64,000 nucleotides of DNA from Croceicoccus naphthovorans (GCF_001028705.1 NZ_CP011770.1:2855501-2919500); one strand, 5' to 3'; shown: positions 54,214-63,266, counted from the first letter of the stretch. Notes: generated by a model not told the origin, from the letters alone. Numbers and translations: made by a program.

Positions 54214-55179
54214 TTATTCGCCGCCGTCGCCGTTTCGGGGCGGGGCATGGGTGAAATGCCACGACCCCGCGCGGGGGGTGCAGGCCACCCCCGCCAGCGT
54301 CGCCTTTTGCCCCGATTCGAGCGATTCGAGCAGCCGCGCCAGTTCGTCGCCGCGTGCCTGACCTTCGGTCGCGAACCGCGCAATAATCTCTTCGAGCACG
54401 CGGAACCGCACCGCGCGCGGACCTGCGGGAAGATAGGCCAGCTGGCCGCCATCCTCGCTGGTCGTGATTTGCGCCGCGTATTCGTGCCGCGCGGCGAATT
54501 CCAGCACGTCCGCCGCATCGCGCAGATGCAGCGCGCTGGCGGCGATGCGCATCGGGTCGAGCCATTCCGCCCCGGCCAGACCAGCGCGGACGCGGGCGCG
54601 GTCGTAGGCGGGGTCTTCGTTCGAGGGGTCCATCGCCGGGGTCAGGCCGTTGCGCTCCACCGTCATGACCAGTTCGGATCGCGGCCATTTGAGCAGGGGC
54701 CGGATTAGCGCCACCCCTTGTCGGCCGGGCATAGGCGAACGGTCGCGCATCGCAGCCAATCCGCGCAACCCCGCCCCGCGGTTCAGCCGCATCAGCAATG
54801 TCTCGGCCAGATCGTCGGCATGATGCGCGGTGGCCACGAAGCGAAGCCCCTGATGCGCGGCCCAGTCGCCCAGTGCGCCATAGCGAGCCTCGCGCGCGCG
54901 GGCCTGCACGTTGCCGCCTTCTTCCAGCCGGATCGTCAGCGTTTCGTGCGGCACGCCCAGATCGGCGCAGGCCGCCGCGACCATCGCCGCTTCGTCCGCC
55001 GCCTCTGGCCGAAGCCCGTGATCGACGGTGGCGACGCGGATGTCGTTGGGCATCGCCTGTTGCGCGATGACCAGCAGGGCAAGACTATCGGGACCGCCCG
55101 AAACGGCCAGCCCCAGCGGCTGCCCCTCACCCAGTCCCAGCCGCCGGCATTCCTGAATGAAATAGACCGGAAGGTTCAT
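54214..55179 (-). CDS. tilS: tRNA(Ile)-lysidine synthase TilS
   Basis: Modifies cytidine 34 of tRNA-Ile(CAU) to lysidine, so that it reads AUA. The 321-aa N-type ATP pyrophosphatase has the PP-loop AVSGGPDSLALL near residues 25-36, VDHGLRPEA, AHHADDLAETLLMRL and GLAAM-type blocks. It is short compared with the E. coli form because it lacks the C-terminal extra domains, as is common in this class. It follows cpoB by 39 bp. Confidence 0.94.
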   Translation of the reverse strand: MNLPVYFIQECRRLGLGEGQPLGLAVSGGPDSLALLVIAQQAMPNDIRVATVDHGLRPEAADEAAMVAAACADLGVPHETLTIRLEEGGNVQARAREARYGALGDWAAHQGLRFVATAHHADDLAETLLMRLNRGAGLRGLAAMRDRSPMPGRQGVALIRPLLKWPRSELVMTVERNGLTPAMDPSNEDPAYDRARVRAGLAGAEWLDPMRIAASALHLRDAADVLEFAARHEYAAQITTSEDGGQLAYLPAGPRAVRFRVLEEIIARFATEGQARGDELARLLESLESGQKATLAGVACTPRAGSWHFTHAPPRNGDGGE

Positions 55180-55218
55180 GCCCCGCGTCGTGCCCCCCTT
55201 TTTGCCCCCATGTCGGTC

Positions 55219-56142
55219 TTACTTGCAACCAGCCTTGCTGGCGGTGTCGCTCGACAACGAGGCAAGCCGCCCCGAAGCCTCAGACGGGTAGACCAGCCGG
55301 AATTCCTCCAACGCCTCGCAAGCCTTGGCCTTGTTGCCCAGCCGCAGAGTGGCGATCGACAGATAGACAAGACTGTCCGGCGCCCGCGCGCCGCCGCGAT
55401 TGTCGAGATAGTTCTTGAGGAACGCCTCTGCCGCCTCGCGCGGTTTGTTGTCGTCCAGGTACGCCCGGCCCAACAGGTTCTGCGCATAGGACGCGCGGCT
55501 GTGGCTGGGATAGGCCTTGAGCATTTTCTGCAACTGCGTGCGCGCGGGGCCGTACTGGCCCGCTTCCCACAGGCGGAAGCCATAGACGTATTCGTCGTCG
55601 CCCGCGTCGCCGGTCACGGGCTTTTCGATGCCGGTTGCAGCCGGTGCGGTCGGCGCAGGCGTGTTCGATGCGGGCGGCAACTGCTTCGGCGGCGGGGTCG
55701 CGCCATTGCCGATCCCGCCGTTGGGTTCGACCGGCATCGGCGTCATCGTTACCATGTTCGCTGTCTCGAATGCCTCAAGCCGGGCATTCAGCAAGCGCAG
55801 CGCGTTGGTGTTCACCTCTACCTGCGCGGTCATCTGCGCCAGCGCGGCCTCTACCGAATCCATACGGGTCAGCAGGTCCGTCACCGGGCCGCTGGCGGGC
55901 GCGGCGACGGCGGGGCTGGCGGGCTGGGCCGCGGTGATCTCGGGCTCGAAATACTTGCCGTCCGCGCCGGGGAAGACCTTGCGCTGCAATGCCTTTACCT
56001 CGGCCTCCAGCTTGCGGATGCGGGCGGCATCGTCGGACTGGGCCATCGCGGGCATCGGAGCAAGCAATGACGCGGACAGCATCGTGCCCAGCAGCAGGGC
56101 CGGGAGGCGCCCCAGAGCGAGACGGGGAAGTGCGGAAATCAT
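55219..56142 (-). CDS. cpoB: Tol-Pal system protein CpoB/YbgF
   Basis: A 307-aa periplasmic protein: signal peptide to about residue 35 (APMPAMAQ), an N-terminal coiled coil (ARIRKLEAEVKALQRK and MDSVEAALAQMTAQVE), a Pro/Gly linker with PMPVEPNGGIGNGATPP, and a TPR domain (about 180-300, DEYVYGFRLWEAGQYGPA). CpoB coordinates peptidoglycan synthesis and outer-membrane constriction with Tol-Pal. The tol-pal genes themselves are not in this window. It is upstream of tilS and ftsH on the same strand. Confidence 0.92.
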   Translation of the reverse strand: MISALPRLALGRLPALLLGTMLSASLLAPMPAMAQSDDAARIRKLEAEVKALQRKVFPGADGKYFEPEITAAQPASPAVAAPASGPVTDLLTRMDSVEAALAQMTAQVEVNTNALRLLNARLEAFETANMVTMTPMPVEPNGGIGNGATPPPKQLPPASNTPAPTAPAATGIEKPVTGDAGDDEYVYGFRLWEAGQYGPARTQLQKMLKAYPSHSRASYAQNLLGRAYLDDNKPREAAEAFLKNYLDNRGGARAPDSLVYLSIATLRLGNKAKACEALEEFRLVYPSEASGRLASLSSDTASKAGCK

Positions 56143-56264
56143 GCGGAACGGACCTTTCTGGTTCTCGTGTTGCGCGCCAGTGGTGACAACTTCATGCCAA
56201 ACAGATGCTTAACGGCGATGCTGAAGGCACGATTCACCTTGACCATCATGGGCGCGCGGCAGGC

Positions 56265-57113
56265 TTAACGGGTTGGCACGCCCGGCCCCGATGGGCGAGC
56301 GCGCAAGGATTCCAGATCGACCGGCACATCGCGGATAGTGCGCTGTTCGGTCGCCAGCGGCGGCACGGCCTGTCCCCCGATGGTGATGGTCAGCGCATCG
56401 GGCCGCCCGGTCCAAAGCTGCGGGCCGTCGGCATCCTGCGGAATGGTAAAGCTCTCACCCTCGGCCATCTGTTTCTGAAACAGGTCGCGCCCGTTGCGGT
56501 CATAGAATTTCACCCAGATGCCGTCGACCGTGGCGGTGAATATCACCGCGCCATCGGCGATCGCCGCCTCGCTGGCGGTGGCGGTCGGCGCTGGCGCGGC
56601 GGCAACCGGCTCTTCCTCAGCCGCGATGGGGGGCAGGTCTTCGGCGGGCAGGAAGAAACCGCGCCACGCAAAGGCCCCGATGGCCACGACCGCGATCAAC
56701 AGCGCCGCCACGCCCCACGCCAGTTTCGACGAAGGCACCCGCGCCGGATCGCCCGGCTCCATATGGTCGAGCACGCGGGTCGGCTTTTGCGGCTCCATCA
56801 TGCCGAATTCGTTGCGGACGTCGGCGACCAGCGCATTCTCGTCCATGCCCAGCGCGCGGGCATAGCTGCGCACGAAGCCGATGGCATAGGTCCGCCCCGG
56901 CAGGTCGGCCAGCCGCCCTTCCTCTATCGAATCGAGATGTCGTTCGCCGATCTTGGTCCGCTCGCCGATCTGGGCGCGGGTAAGGCCCTGCCGCTCACGC
57001 TCTGCCGCCAGCCTTTCGCCGACGGTTCCGGTGGGCGCCGCCGCAGCCACGTCTGCCGCTTCGGTCGTTTCGGTCGTTTCGGTCGTTTCGCTCGGCTCGT
57101 TATCGTCGTGCAT
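56265..57113 (-). CDS. RodZ-like HTH / DUF4115 membrane protein
   Basis: A 282-aa protein: N-terminal Thr/Glu repeats, an XRE-type helix-turn-helix (about residues 30-95, GERLAAERERQGLTRAQIG), one membrane helix (about 130-152, GVAALLIAVVAIGAFAWRGF) and a periplasmic DUF4115 domain (about 190-265). This is the RodZ layout, linking MreB to the envelope. The ATG at 57113 is chosen. The longer frame is not supported. It is 120 bp upstream of cpoB on the same strand. Confidence 0.88.
   Translation of the reverse strand: MHDDNEPSETTETTETTEAADVAAAAPTGTVGERLAAERERQGLTRAQIGERTKIGERHLDSIEEGRLADLPGRTYAIGFVRSYARALGMDENALVADVRNEFGMMEPQKPTRVLDHMEPGDPARVPSSKLAWGVAALLIAVVAIGAFAWRGFFLPAEDLPPIAAEEEPVAAAPAPTATASEAAIADGAVIFTATVDGIWVKFYDRNGRDLFQKQMAEGESFTIPQDADGPQLWTGRPDALTITIGGQAVPPLATEQRTIRDVPVDLESLRARPSGPGVPTR
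57060..57095. repeat. 9-bp tandem repeat inside the RodZ-like gene
   Basis: Three exact copies of TTCGGTCGT (57060-57086) and a fourth, altered copy TTCGCTCGG (57087-57095). They encode repeated Thr-Thr-Glu near the N-terminus, before the helix-turn-helix. The unit is a multiple of three, so slippage would change copy number without a frameshift. Confidence 0.85.
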
Positions 57114-57282
57114 TGCTTCCCCGGTCCGGATCGCGCGGTTTTCAGTACCTGTGGCCCGCGAATGCGAAGGCAAGCGCGCCTGCGCCTGCAAGTCAAGCGA
57201 GTACCCCGTGATTTGCGCGACTTGTTGAAGGAATGGTTCGACTTAACGCCAGTTCCCGACCAAAACGCCGCACCCGGCCGGA

Positions 57283-59559
57283 TCAGTCCAGATCCAAGCC
57301 GCGCTCTTCCGCCCAGGACGTGATCGCTCCACGCAGATCGCCGACAGGCTCGTTAAGCCAGCGATCCATGGCAGAGGCGATTTCGCGGGTGTCGATCTGG
57401 CGCACCATCTCCTTGATCGGGCCGACCGAGGCGGGGGTGATCGAGAGGCGGCGGATACCAAGGCCGATCAGGGCCAGCGCCTCCAGCCTGCGTCCGCCCA
57501 TTTCGCCGCAGACGGTGATGTCGATCTGGTGCCCGTCCAGCTGCCGCATCACCCGGCGCAGGAACCGCATGATCGCGGGGCTGAGCCAGTCGTAGCGTTC
57601 GGCCAGTTTGGGATTGGCGCGGTCGGCGGCGAACAGGAACTGCGTCAGATCATTCGTGCCGATGGACAGGAACGACAGCTTGGGCGCCAGCACGTCCAGC
57701 ATCTCGGCCAGCGCGGGCACTTCCAGCATCGCGCCGTAACGGATGCGTTCGGGCAGCATCTTGCGCCGTTCTTTCAGGAACTTCAGCTGGCCTTCGAACA
57801 CCGCCTTGGCCGCGTCGAATTCCCACACCTCGGACACCATCGGGAACATCACGTTCAGCGTCCGTCCGGCCGACGCCTCCAGCAAGGATCGCGCCTGCGC
57901 CTTCATCAACCCTTCGCGTTCCAGCGCAAGGCGCAGCGCGCGCCAGCCCATCGCCGGGTTCTCGTCATCCTGCCCATCGTCGTCGGTGCGCAAATAGGGC
58001 AGCGACTTGTCGCCGCCGATGTCGATCGTGCGGAACACCACCGGCTTGTCACCCGCGGCTTCCATCACGTCGCGGTACAACTTGGTCTGGCGTTCGCGCT
58101 GCGGCAGGGCGGCGGAAACCAGGAACTGAAATTCTGTCCGGAACAGGCCTATTCCGTCGGCCCCGGTCGCGGCCAGCATCGGCACATCGTCGCGAAGCCC
58201 GGCGTTGATCATGATCGTCACACGCTCGCCGTTCTTCGAAATCGGCTCCACTTCGCGCAACGCGGCATAGGCGGCCTGACGTTCGCGGTTCTTGGCCGAG
58301 CGCGCCTCGAACGCCTCTACCACCGCCGGTCCGGGACGGACGTTGGCGATGCCCTGCGTCGCATCCAGCAGCACTTCGTCGCCTTCGCGCAAATAGCCGC
58401 GAAGGCCCTGCACGCGCCCCAGCACCGGCACACCCATCGCCCGCGCGACGATGACGACATGGGCCGTCAGCGACCCTTCCTCAAGGATCACGCCTTTCAG
58501 CCGCCGCCGGTCGTATTCCAGCAATTCCGCCGGGCCAAGGTTGCGCGCGATCAGGATCGCATCGCCGCGCAGGCCCATGGTCGCCGCCGTGCCGACCTGC
58601 CCCGACACCATCCGCAGCAGGCGGTTCGACAGATCCTCCAGATCGTGCATCCGTTCGGCCAGCAGGGCATCGTCTATCTGGCGCATGCGCATCCGGGTGC
58701 GTTGCTGCACGCGTTCGATGGCGGCCTCGGCGGTCAGGCCGGAATCGATCGCTTCGTTGATGCGCCTGGCCCAGCCTTCGTCATAGGCGAACATCTTGTA
58801 GGTTTCGAGCACGGCCTCATGCTCTCCGCCCACGCCGAACTCGGCCTGGCTGGCCATCTTGTCGATCTGTTCGCGCATCTTGTCGAAGGCGAGATAGACG
58901 CGCTGTCGCTCGGCCTCGGTATCCTCGGCCATGACGTGTTCGATGGTGATGCGCGGCTGGTGGAACACCGCGTGACCGGCGGCAAGGCCCTTGACCAGCG
59001 GCAGACCGTGCAACTGCTGCGGATCGACGAACTGCGGGCTGGCGGCAAAGGAATCGTATTCGTCGATCAGGTCGGCGTTGCTGATCAGTTCGGACAGCAC
59101 CATCGCCACCGTCTGCAACGCCTCTATCTCGACATCCTCATACCGGCGCGGCTCGACATGCTGTACCACCAGCGCGCCGACCGCGCGTTCCAACCGCACG
59201 ATGGGCACGCCCGCGAAAGAGTGGAACTTGTCTTCCCCCGTTTCCGGGCGATAGCTGAAGTCCGGGTGCGCCGCCGCCTCGGCAAGGTTCAGCATTTCTA
59301 TGTTCGCGGCAATCGAACCGACCAGACCTTCACCGATGGCCAGCCGCGTGACGTGGACCGCGCTCTGTTCCAGACCGCGGGTTGCGAACAGTTCCAGCAT
59401 CCCCTCGCGCAGCAGGTAGATCGAGCAGACCTCGCTATCGAGGTTTTCGCCGATGATATCGACCACCTGGTTCAGCTTGGCCTGCGCATGGGTGCGCGCG
59501 GCCATCACCTCGTGCAGGCTGGTCAGGATAGAGCGAGAGGCGGAGACGGCGGACTGCAT
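57283..59559 (-). CDS. ptsP: PTS-Ntr enzyme I (GAF-PtsI fusion)
   Basis: Starts the nitrogen-related phosphotransfer chain by taking phosphate from PEP and passing it to NPr. The 758-aa protein has an N-terminal GAF domain (about 10-165) and the enzyme I body: phospho-His in LTAHVVIVARAMGVP near residue 370, PEP-binding NGLFRTEFQFL-like block (GIGLFRTEFQFL), MFPMVSEVWE and GTNDLTQFLFAADR with a C-terminal CGEMGG. Length is normal for PtsP. Its ATG 59559 lies downstream of a DUF465 gene and a terminator. Confidence 0.95.
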   Translation of the reverse strand: MQSAVSASRSILTSLHEVMAARTHAQAKLNQVVDIIGENLDSEVCSIYLLREGMLELFATRGLEQSAVHVTRLAIGEGLVGSIAANIEMLNLAEAAAHPDFSYRPETGEDKFHSFAGVPIVRLERAVGALVVQHVEPRRYEDVEIEALQTVAMVLSELISNADLIDEYDSFAASPQFVDPQQLHGLPLVKGLAAGHAVFHQPRITIEHVMAEDTEAERQRVYLAFDKMREQIDKMASQAEFGVGGEHEAVLETYKMFAYDEGWARRINEAIDSGLTAEAAIERVQQRTRMRMRQIDDALLAERMHDLEDLSNRLLRMVSGQVGTAATMGLRGDAILIARNLGPAELLEYDRRRLKGVILEEGSLTAHVVIVARAMGVPVLGRVQGLRGYLREGDEVLLDATQGIANVRPGPAVVEAFEARSAKNRERQAAYAALREVEPISKNGERVTIMINAGLRDDVPMLAATGADGIGLFRTEFQFLVSAALPQRERQTKLYRDVMEAAGDKPVVFRTIDIGGDKSLPYLRTDDDGQDDENPAMGWRALRLALEREGLMKAQARSLLEASAGRTLNVMFPMVSEVWEFDAAKAVFEGQLKFLKERRKMLPERIRYGAMLEVPALAEMLDVLAPKLSFLSIGTNDLTQFLFAADRANPKLAERYDWLSPAIMRFLRRVMRQLDGHQIDITVCGEMGGRRLEALALIGLGIRRLSITPASVGPIKEMVRQIDTREIASAMDRWLNEPVGDLRGAITSWAEERGLDLD

Positions 59560-59653
59560 CGCGCAAGCTTAAAGCACATGGGCGCGCCGGCGCAAAAGGG
59601 GAAAGAACGGCGCGGGCCGAAATACGCGCCGTTCGAGCCGCCCGAAAAGCGAA

Positions 59654-59680
59654 CGCCCCCGGGCCGACGGCTCGGGGGCG
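59654..59680 (-). terminator. Hairpin terminator between DUF465 gene and ptsP
   Basis: CGCCCCCG (59654-59661) pairs with CGGGGGCG (59673-59680), with an inner GCC/GGC extension and one mismatch around a GAC loop. On the minus strand it is followed by TTCGCTTTTC. It lies about 70 bp after the DUF465 gene stop and about 95 bp before ptsP, so it should separate the two transcripts. Confidence 0.6.
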
Positions 59681-59749
59681 CTGATATCAGGCGACTTGTC
59701 TCAAGGGACTAGCGCCTTTCTTCGCTCCGTGTTGGGAAGCGGCTTGCCG

Positions 59750-59905
59750 TCAGTTCAGAGTCATCGCCTCCTTCACCTTCAGCTTTGCCCGCTTCAGTTG
59801 CTGAACCCTCGCAGCATCGGGCGCCGGTCGCGCCTGCTCGTCTCGCAATTGCCGATCCAGACCGGCGTGCTTGTTCTGAAGAGCGGTGATGTGCGTCGAT
59901 TCCAT
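59750..59905 (-). CDS. YdcH-like DUF465 protein
   Basis: A 51-aa protein matching DUF465: ALQNKHAGLDRQLRDEQARP, then ARVQQLKRAKLKVKEAM. These are short helical-hairpin proteins with no known role. AAGGAG precedes the ATG at 59905. The longer frame upstream is not supported. A second DUF465 gene lies divergent at 60212. Confidence 0.88.
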   Translation of the reverse strand: MESTHITALQNKHAGLDRQLRDEQARPAPDAARVQQLKRAKLKVKEAMTLN

Positions 59906-60211
59906 AGCAATCTCCTTGCGTTGGGTATTGAGCGTGGTGTGAGTGAAACTCCCCGAACCATAACGGCTGCAACCCGTGCCGGCACCGCGACTCGCTAGCC
60001 TTCGCCACCGACACATGGAGTGGACCACAAACCGCGCGCCTTGCGAAGACTGTTGCAGAAATATTTCGACGAAGCGGGGGTTCAATTGCGATCAGGCGAA
60101 TGTGCCGCAATCCGTGCCAGACCCGATTGCACGATGCATCGCAAAGTGCGAAAGACGCGCACGCCTGAACCGGGGCGACGGGTAGCTGCACGGGGTCTTG
60201 AAAGCGCATCG
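59906..60211. other. Intergenic region between divergent DUF465 genes
   Basis: About 306 bp with no gene. Longer frames here are shadows of the DUF465 genes. It must hold promoters for both, but I see no convincing -35/-10 pair, dyad or RNA gene. Confidence 0.5.
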
Positions 60212-60406
60212 ATGACCGAAGACGAACTGCGCAAGCGGCTGAGCATCATGATGGTGGAGCACCGCGACCTCGACGCCGCCATTGCCGCGCTGGCCGAAAA
60301 CCCGGCTGACCAGATGCAGGTCGCGCGCCTGAAAAAGCGCAAGCTGCGCCTGAAGGACCAGATCGCGCAGATTCAGGACGCGCTGATCCCGGATATTATT
60401 GCGTAG
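60212..60406 (+). CDS. YdcH-like DUF465 protein, second copy
   Basis: A 64-aa protein matching DUF465 (EHRDLDAAIAALAENPADQM, then ARLKKRKLRLKDQIAQI). The ATG at 60212 begins MTEDELRKRL. The longer frame is not supported. It diverges from the first copy and shares the same LKxxKLxxKD ending. The function is unknown. Confidence 0.85.
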   Translation: MTEDELRKRLSIMMVEHRDLDAAIAALAENPADQMQVARLKKRKLRLKDQIAQIQDALIPDIIA

Positions 60407-60556
60407 CTCTTAGACTGAAACGGATCGATTTTCGGATGATGCCGAGGCAAAAGACGTCGTTGCCGAGAACCGGCGCGCAGCGGACTTAAAGTCCGTGAGC
60501 ACCGGAAGCGCAGGCGGCGATGGCTTGCAGCCCGGCAGCGCCGGAAAGCGACCGTT

Positions 60557-61330
60557 TCAGCCAAGTGTCTTCCAGATCCCGAACACACTCGTCGCGGCCA
60601 GCACAAGGCCCACGAAGATCAGGATCGGCTTCACCGGCAGGCGCTTTGCCGCCCATGCGCCGATCGGGGCCGCCGCCACACCGCCAAGGATCAGGCCCAG
60701 CGTCGGTCCGGCAAGGTCAGCCACGCCGATGCTGGCGATAAACGTCGCCGACACCGCAATGGTCAGGAAGAATTCGACCGAGTTCACCGTGCCGATTACC
60801 TTGCGCGGCTCCACCCCCTGCACCAGCAGGTTCGAGGTGACGACCGGCCCCCAGCCGCCCCCGCCCGCGGCATCGAGGAACCCGCCGATCAGGCCCAGCG
60901 GCGCAACCGACTTCGCCTCACGCGGTTTGGGCGGCCAGAATATACCGCGCACCAGCAGGTAGATGCCGATCAGCGTCAGATAGCCCAGCACGAACGGCTT
61001 CACGACAGAGGCATCGATGCTGGTCAGCAGGTAGGCCCCCGTCACGCCACCGATCACGCCGGGCAGCAGCAGTTTGAAGAACAACCGCTTGTCGATGTTG
61101 CGATGGTAAAGGTGGCTGAGGCCCGAACTGGCGGTGGTGAAACATTCCACCACGTGAACTTTCGCCGATGCCAGCGCGGGCGGCAGCCCCAGCACGCCGA
61201 CGAGCAGTGAGTTGCAGATCACCCCGAAAGCCATGCCCAGCGCGCCGTCCACCAGCTGCGCGGCAAAGCCGATGCCGATATAGGGCCAGATCTCTGCCAG
61301 CGTGGGCCAGCCAATGCCGATGCCATCCAT
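60557..61330 (-). CDS. TauE/SafE-family membrane permease
   Basis: A 257-aa integral membrane protein with about eight segments. The family repeat appears as QLVDGALGMAFGVICNSLLV and GGFLDAAGGGGWGPVVTSNLL. Members export sulfite, sulfoacetate or related organosulfur acids. No sulfur-pathway gene is adjacent, so the substrate is open. ATG 61330. Transcribed alone. Confidence 0.88.
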   Translation of the reverse strand: MDGIGIGWPTLAEIWPYIGIGFAAQLVDGALGMAFGVICNSLLVGVLGLPPALASAKVHVVECFTTASSGLSHLYHRNIDKRLFFKLLLPGVIGGVTGAYLLTSIDASVVKPFVLGYLTLIGIYLLVRGIFWPPKPREAKSVAPLGLIGGFLDAAGGGGWGPVVTSNLLVQGVEPRKVIGTVNSVEFFLTIAVSATFIASIGVADLAGPTLGLILGGVAAAPIGAWAAKRLPVKPILIFVGLVLAATSVFGIWKTLG

Positions 61331-61613
61331 GTCCGTGTTCCCGAAATTGAAACCGGACGGGGAATTAGGGGCGAACGGGCCAGCCGTGCCAACCAGATTT
61401 CGAATGTACCCCGAAAGGCGATCTATCTTGCGCGATCACCGCTTGCGATAACGAAAATACCAGACCTTAGTGGTCATACTATCATAATAGACTGATATAC
61501 AATCACAAATCGGCATTTTTTGATCCCCATTTTCTCGGCTAGCAATCACCGGGTAATCACCATGCCAAATTAGGCAAGCACGCGCCCCCATGAACGGATT
61601 TCTGCGTTTGCGA
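61331..61613. other. AT-richer intergenic flank before hipBA
   Basis: About 283 bp with no gene. Bases 61440-61570 are clearly richer in A and T than the surrounding genome (for example CATACTATCATAATAG). This change in composition lies at the edge of the hipBA module. No integrase, direct repeat or tRNA end is seen here. Confidence 0.55.
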
Positions 61614-62864
61614 TCATGACACAGGTGCTGCCAACCGGAAGCAGGTGGCGAAACGCTTGCGATCAGCCGCGCTTATCCCTGCTTTTGTGAATAGGTGTTC
61701 CCACCGTGTCGCTACGATTCTGCTCATGTCTTCGGCGATTGCGTTCGCGTCATCATGGCTGAGGTCGAAGACCGCGGCACCGGCGAGAGCGTTCTCGATC
61801 GTTGCAGCGCGGCCTTCCGGCCCGACGCCGAGGACGAGCCGGCGCTCCAGTCCCAGCTGAGGCTTCGGCACTACATCGTAAAGCGGCGAAAGCCGCCATC
61901 CCTCACCATCGAACAGGAAGCCATGATTACGTAGGTGATCATCATCATTGGTGACGAGGATATTGAACAGCATGCGACGAAATAATTCGTGCAGATCCTG
62001 GCGTACTTCGGTTCCGAATTGCCGGATCGCTCCTGCGAGATCGGCATAGCTGAAGCTGCTGACCTCGCTCTCATGCGCCCCGAGCATTGTGAGCCCCGAA
62101 GCAAAGGGCCTGCGTTCCAGCCAGTTGCCGTGAGGAATCCGATCGAACCGCTCGATCAGATAGATGTCGCGATCAAGGACACAGCGGAAGTCGAGTGGCG
62201 GCACATCGAGACCACATTCGCTGGCAAGCCGCATTGTCGCCAGTTCGACCCGGCATTCGGGGAAGCTGTCTCCCCGCTTCTGAAATTTCGCGATCCAGGG
62301 TTTGTCGCCGATTTTTGTAGCAGCCTTCGGCCGGGCGCCGCCCAGAGATGACCCGGCGGCTAGCAACGCCCTCAAGTTCTCGTCGAGTTCGTCGACATGC
62401 TGCGCTCGTTCGGCGGCTTCTGCTAGCTCTGCGAGCGTGAACTCTTCGCCCGGAGCAGGGCCGTCCCCCCATGGTGTAATTCTCTCAGGCTGGGCGGACG
62501 TCGGCCCAAAGGCGAGCGCACCCACGCGATGTTCGCCCGAGGCCAGAATGAGATCGATTTCGCTCGGCAAGCGATCGCCCATCGCCTTGTACATTAGGTA
62601 TTGGCCCCAGCCGTCAGGAGCAGCATCCCGAATGCCACCGAACACGGCAAAGCCTTCTTCCGTCCTGAATGTTCGAGAAGTTCCAGCTTCGTGCAACGGC
62701 AGAGCTACAGGATCGACCGCAATACGGTCAGCGCGTTCCAGATAACGCCGCCCGTAAGCGAAGGTAGCAAACTGGTTGCGCGGTTCGTCGGTCATCGTGA
62801 GAAGGCCTGCCGGAACAGGCCCCTCCTCAAGATGCACGAAGACATAGGTGCGGATGGTCGTCAC
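61614..62864 (-). CDS. hipA: HipA-family serine/threonine kinase toxin
   Basis: A 416-aa type II toxin. HipA phosphorylates glutamyl-tRNA synthetase in E. coli. Here the phosphate-binding region GSSLGGARPKA near residue 168, IAKF (ATP Lys), ERFDR, the catalytic NILVTNDDDHLRNHGFL near 300-316 and LSPLYDVVP are all present, so the kinase looks complete. It ends at 61614 in an AT-richer flank and starts 6 bp after hipB. Homologues split into several classes (HipA, HipT, HipH) and I cannot assign the target. Confidence 0.9.
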   Translation of the reverse strand: MTTIRTYVFVHLEEGPVPAGLLTMTDEPRNQFATFAYGRRYLERADRIAVDPVALPLHEAGTSRTFRTEEGFAVFGGIRDAAPDGWGQYLMYKAMGDRLPSEIDLILASGEHRVGALAFGPTSAQPERITPWGDGPAPGEEFTLAELAEAAERAQHVDELDENLRALLAAGSSLGGARPKAATKIGDKPWIAKFQKRGDSFPECRVELATMRLASECGLDVPPLDFRCVLDRDIYLIERFDRIPHGNWLERRPFASGLTMLGAHESEVSSFSYADLAGAIRQFGTEVRQDLHELFRRMLFNILVTNDDDHLRNHGFLFDGEGWRLSPLYDVVPKPQLGLERRLVLGVGPEGRAATIENALAGAAVFDLSHDDANAIAEDMSRIVATRWEHLFTKAGISAADRKRFATCFRLAAPVS

Positions 62865-62870
62865 GGCTTG

Positions 62871-63212
62871 CTAGAAATCCAGATCATCGTCGCTGACAGC
62901 GTGGGTCTTCTGGGGCAGGCGGGACAAATCCTCGCTGATGCCAGCCCGGTCACTGTCTGGGGTTACCAGCTCGGCAAGGCGCTGTGTCATCCCCAGGACA
63001 TGCAGGGCGCTCGCCAGAACCGCGAGGCCCACGGTAGGATCTCCCGCTTCGAGGCGTTGCAGCGTTTGAACCGAGACGATCATGCGCTCGGCCATTAAAC
63101 GCTGAGGAAGTTTTCTCCGGCGGCGAGCAAGGGCGATATCCTTACCTAGCCGTGTAATCGCACGTTGGCTCTGGGGCGGTAGTCCGCTAGCAGCTCGAGA
63201 CGAACGGGGCAT
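62871..63212 (-). CDS. hipB: HipB-family XRE antitoxin
   Basis: A 113-aa DNA-binding protein with an XRE helix-turn-helix (about residues 22-75: LGKDIALARRRRKLPQRLMA, then SVQTLQRLEAG) and an acidic C-terminal tail that would contact HipA. It is directly upstream of hipA, with 6 bp between, which is the standard order. The ATG at 63212 has no good ribosome-binding site, and its operator lies within 55 bp upstream. Confidence 0.87.
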   Translation of the reverse strand: MPRSSRAASGLPPQSQRAITRLGKDIALARRRRKLPQRLMAERMIVSVQTLQRLEAGDPTVGLAVLASALHVLGMTQRLAELVTPDSDRAGISEDLSRLPQKTHAVSDDDLDF

Positions 63213-63222
63213 GGCCCGATAT

Positions 63223-63266
63223 ATGACATATCATGCGAAATTCCGCAAATAGAAATGATATGTCAT
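63223..63266 (-). promoter_or_regulatory. hipBA operator (paired 12-bp dyad)
   Basis: ATGACATATCAT (63223-63234) and ATGATATGTCAT (63255-63266) are exact reverse complements separated by 20 bp. Each half is itself an imperfect dyad (ATGA-N4-TCAT). The array ends 11 bp before the hipB ATG, the position expected for a HipB-binding autorepression site. A promoter within the AT-rich spacer is likely. Confidence 0.8.

Noticed and set aside
51700..54708. 1002-codon plus-strand frame opposite ftsH
   Set aside because: Antisense shadow of ftsH and tilS, which have intact motifs. No ribosome-binding site or recognisable domain.
57529..59712. 727-codon plus-strand frame opposite ptsP
   Set aside because: Antisense shadow of ptsP. 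Composition is that of reversed GC-rich codons.
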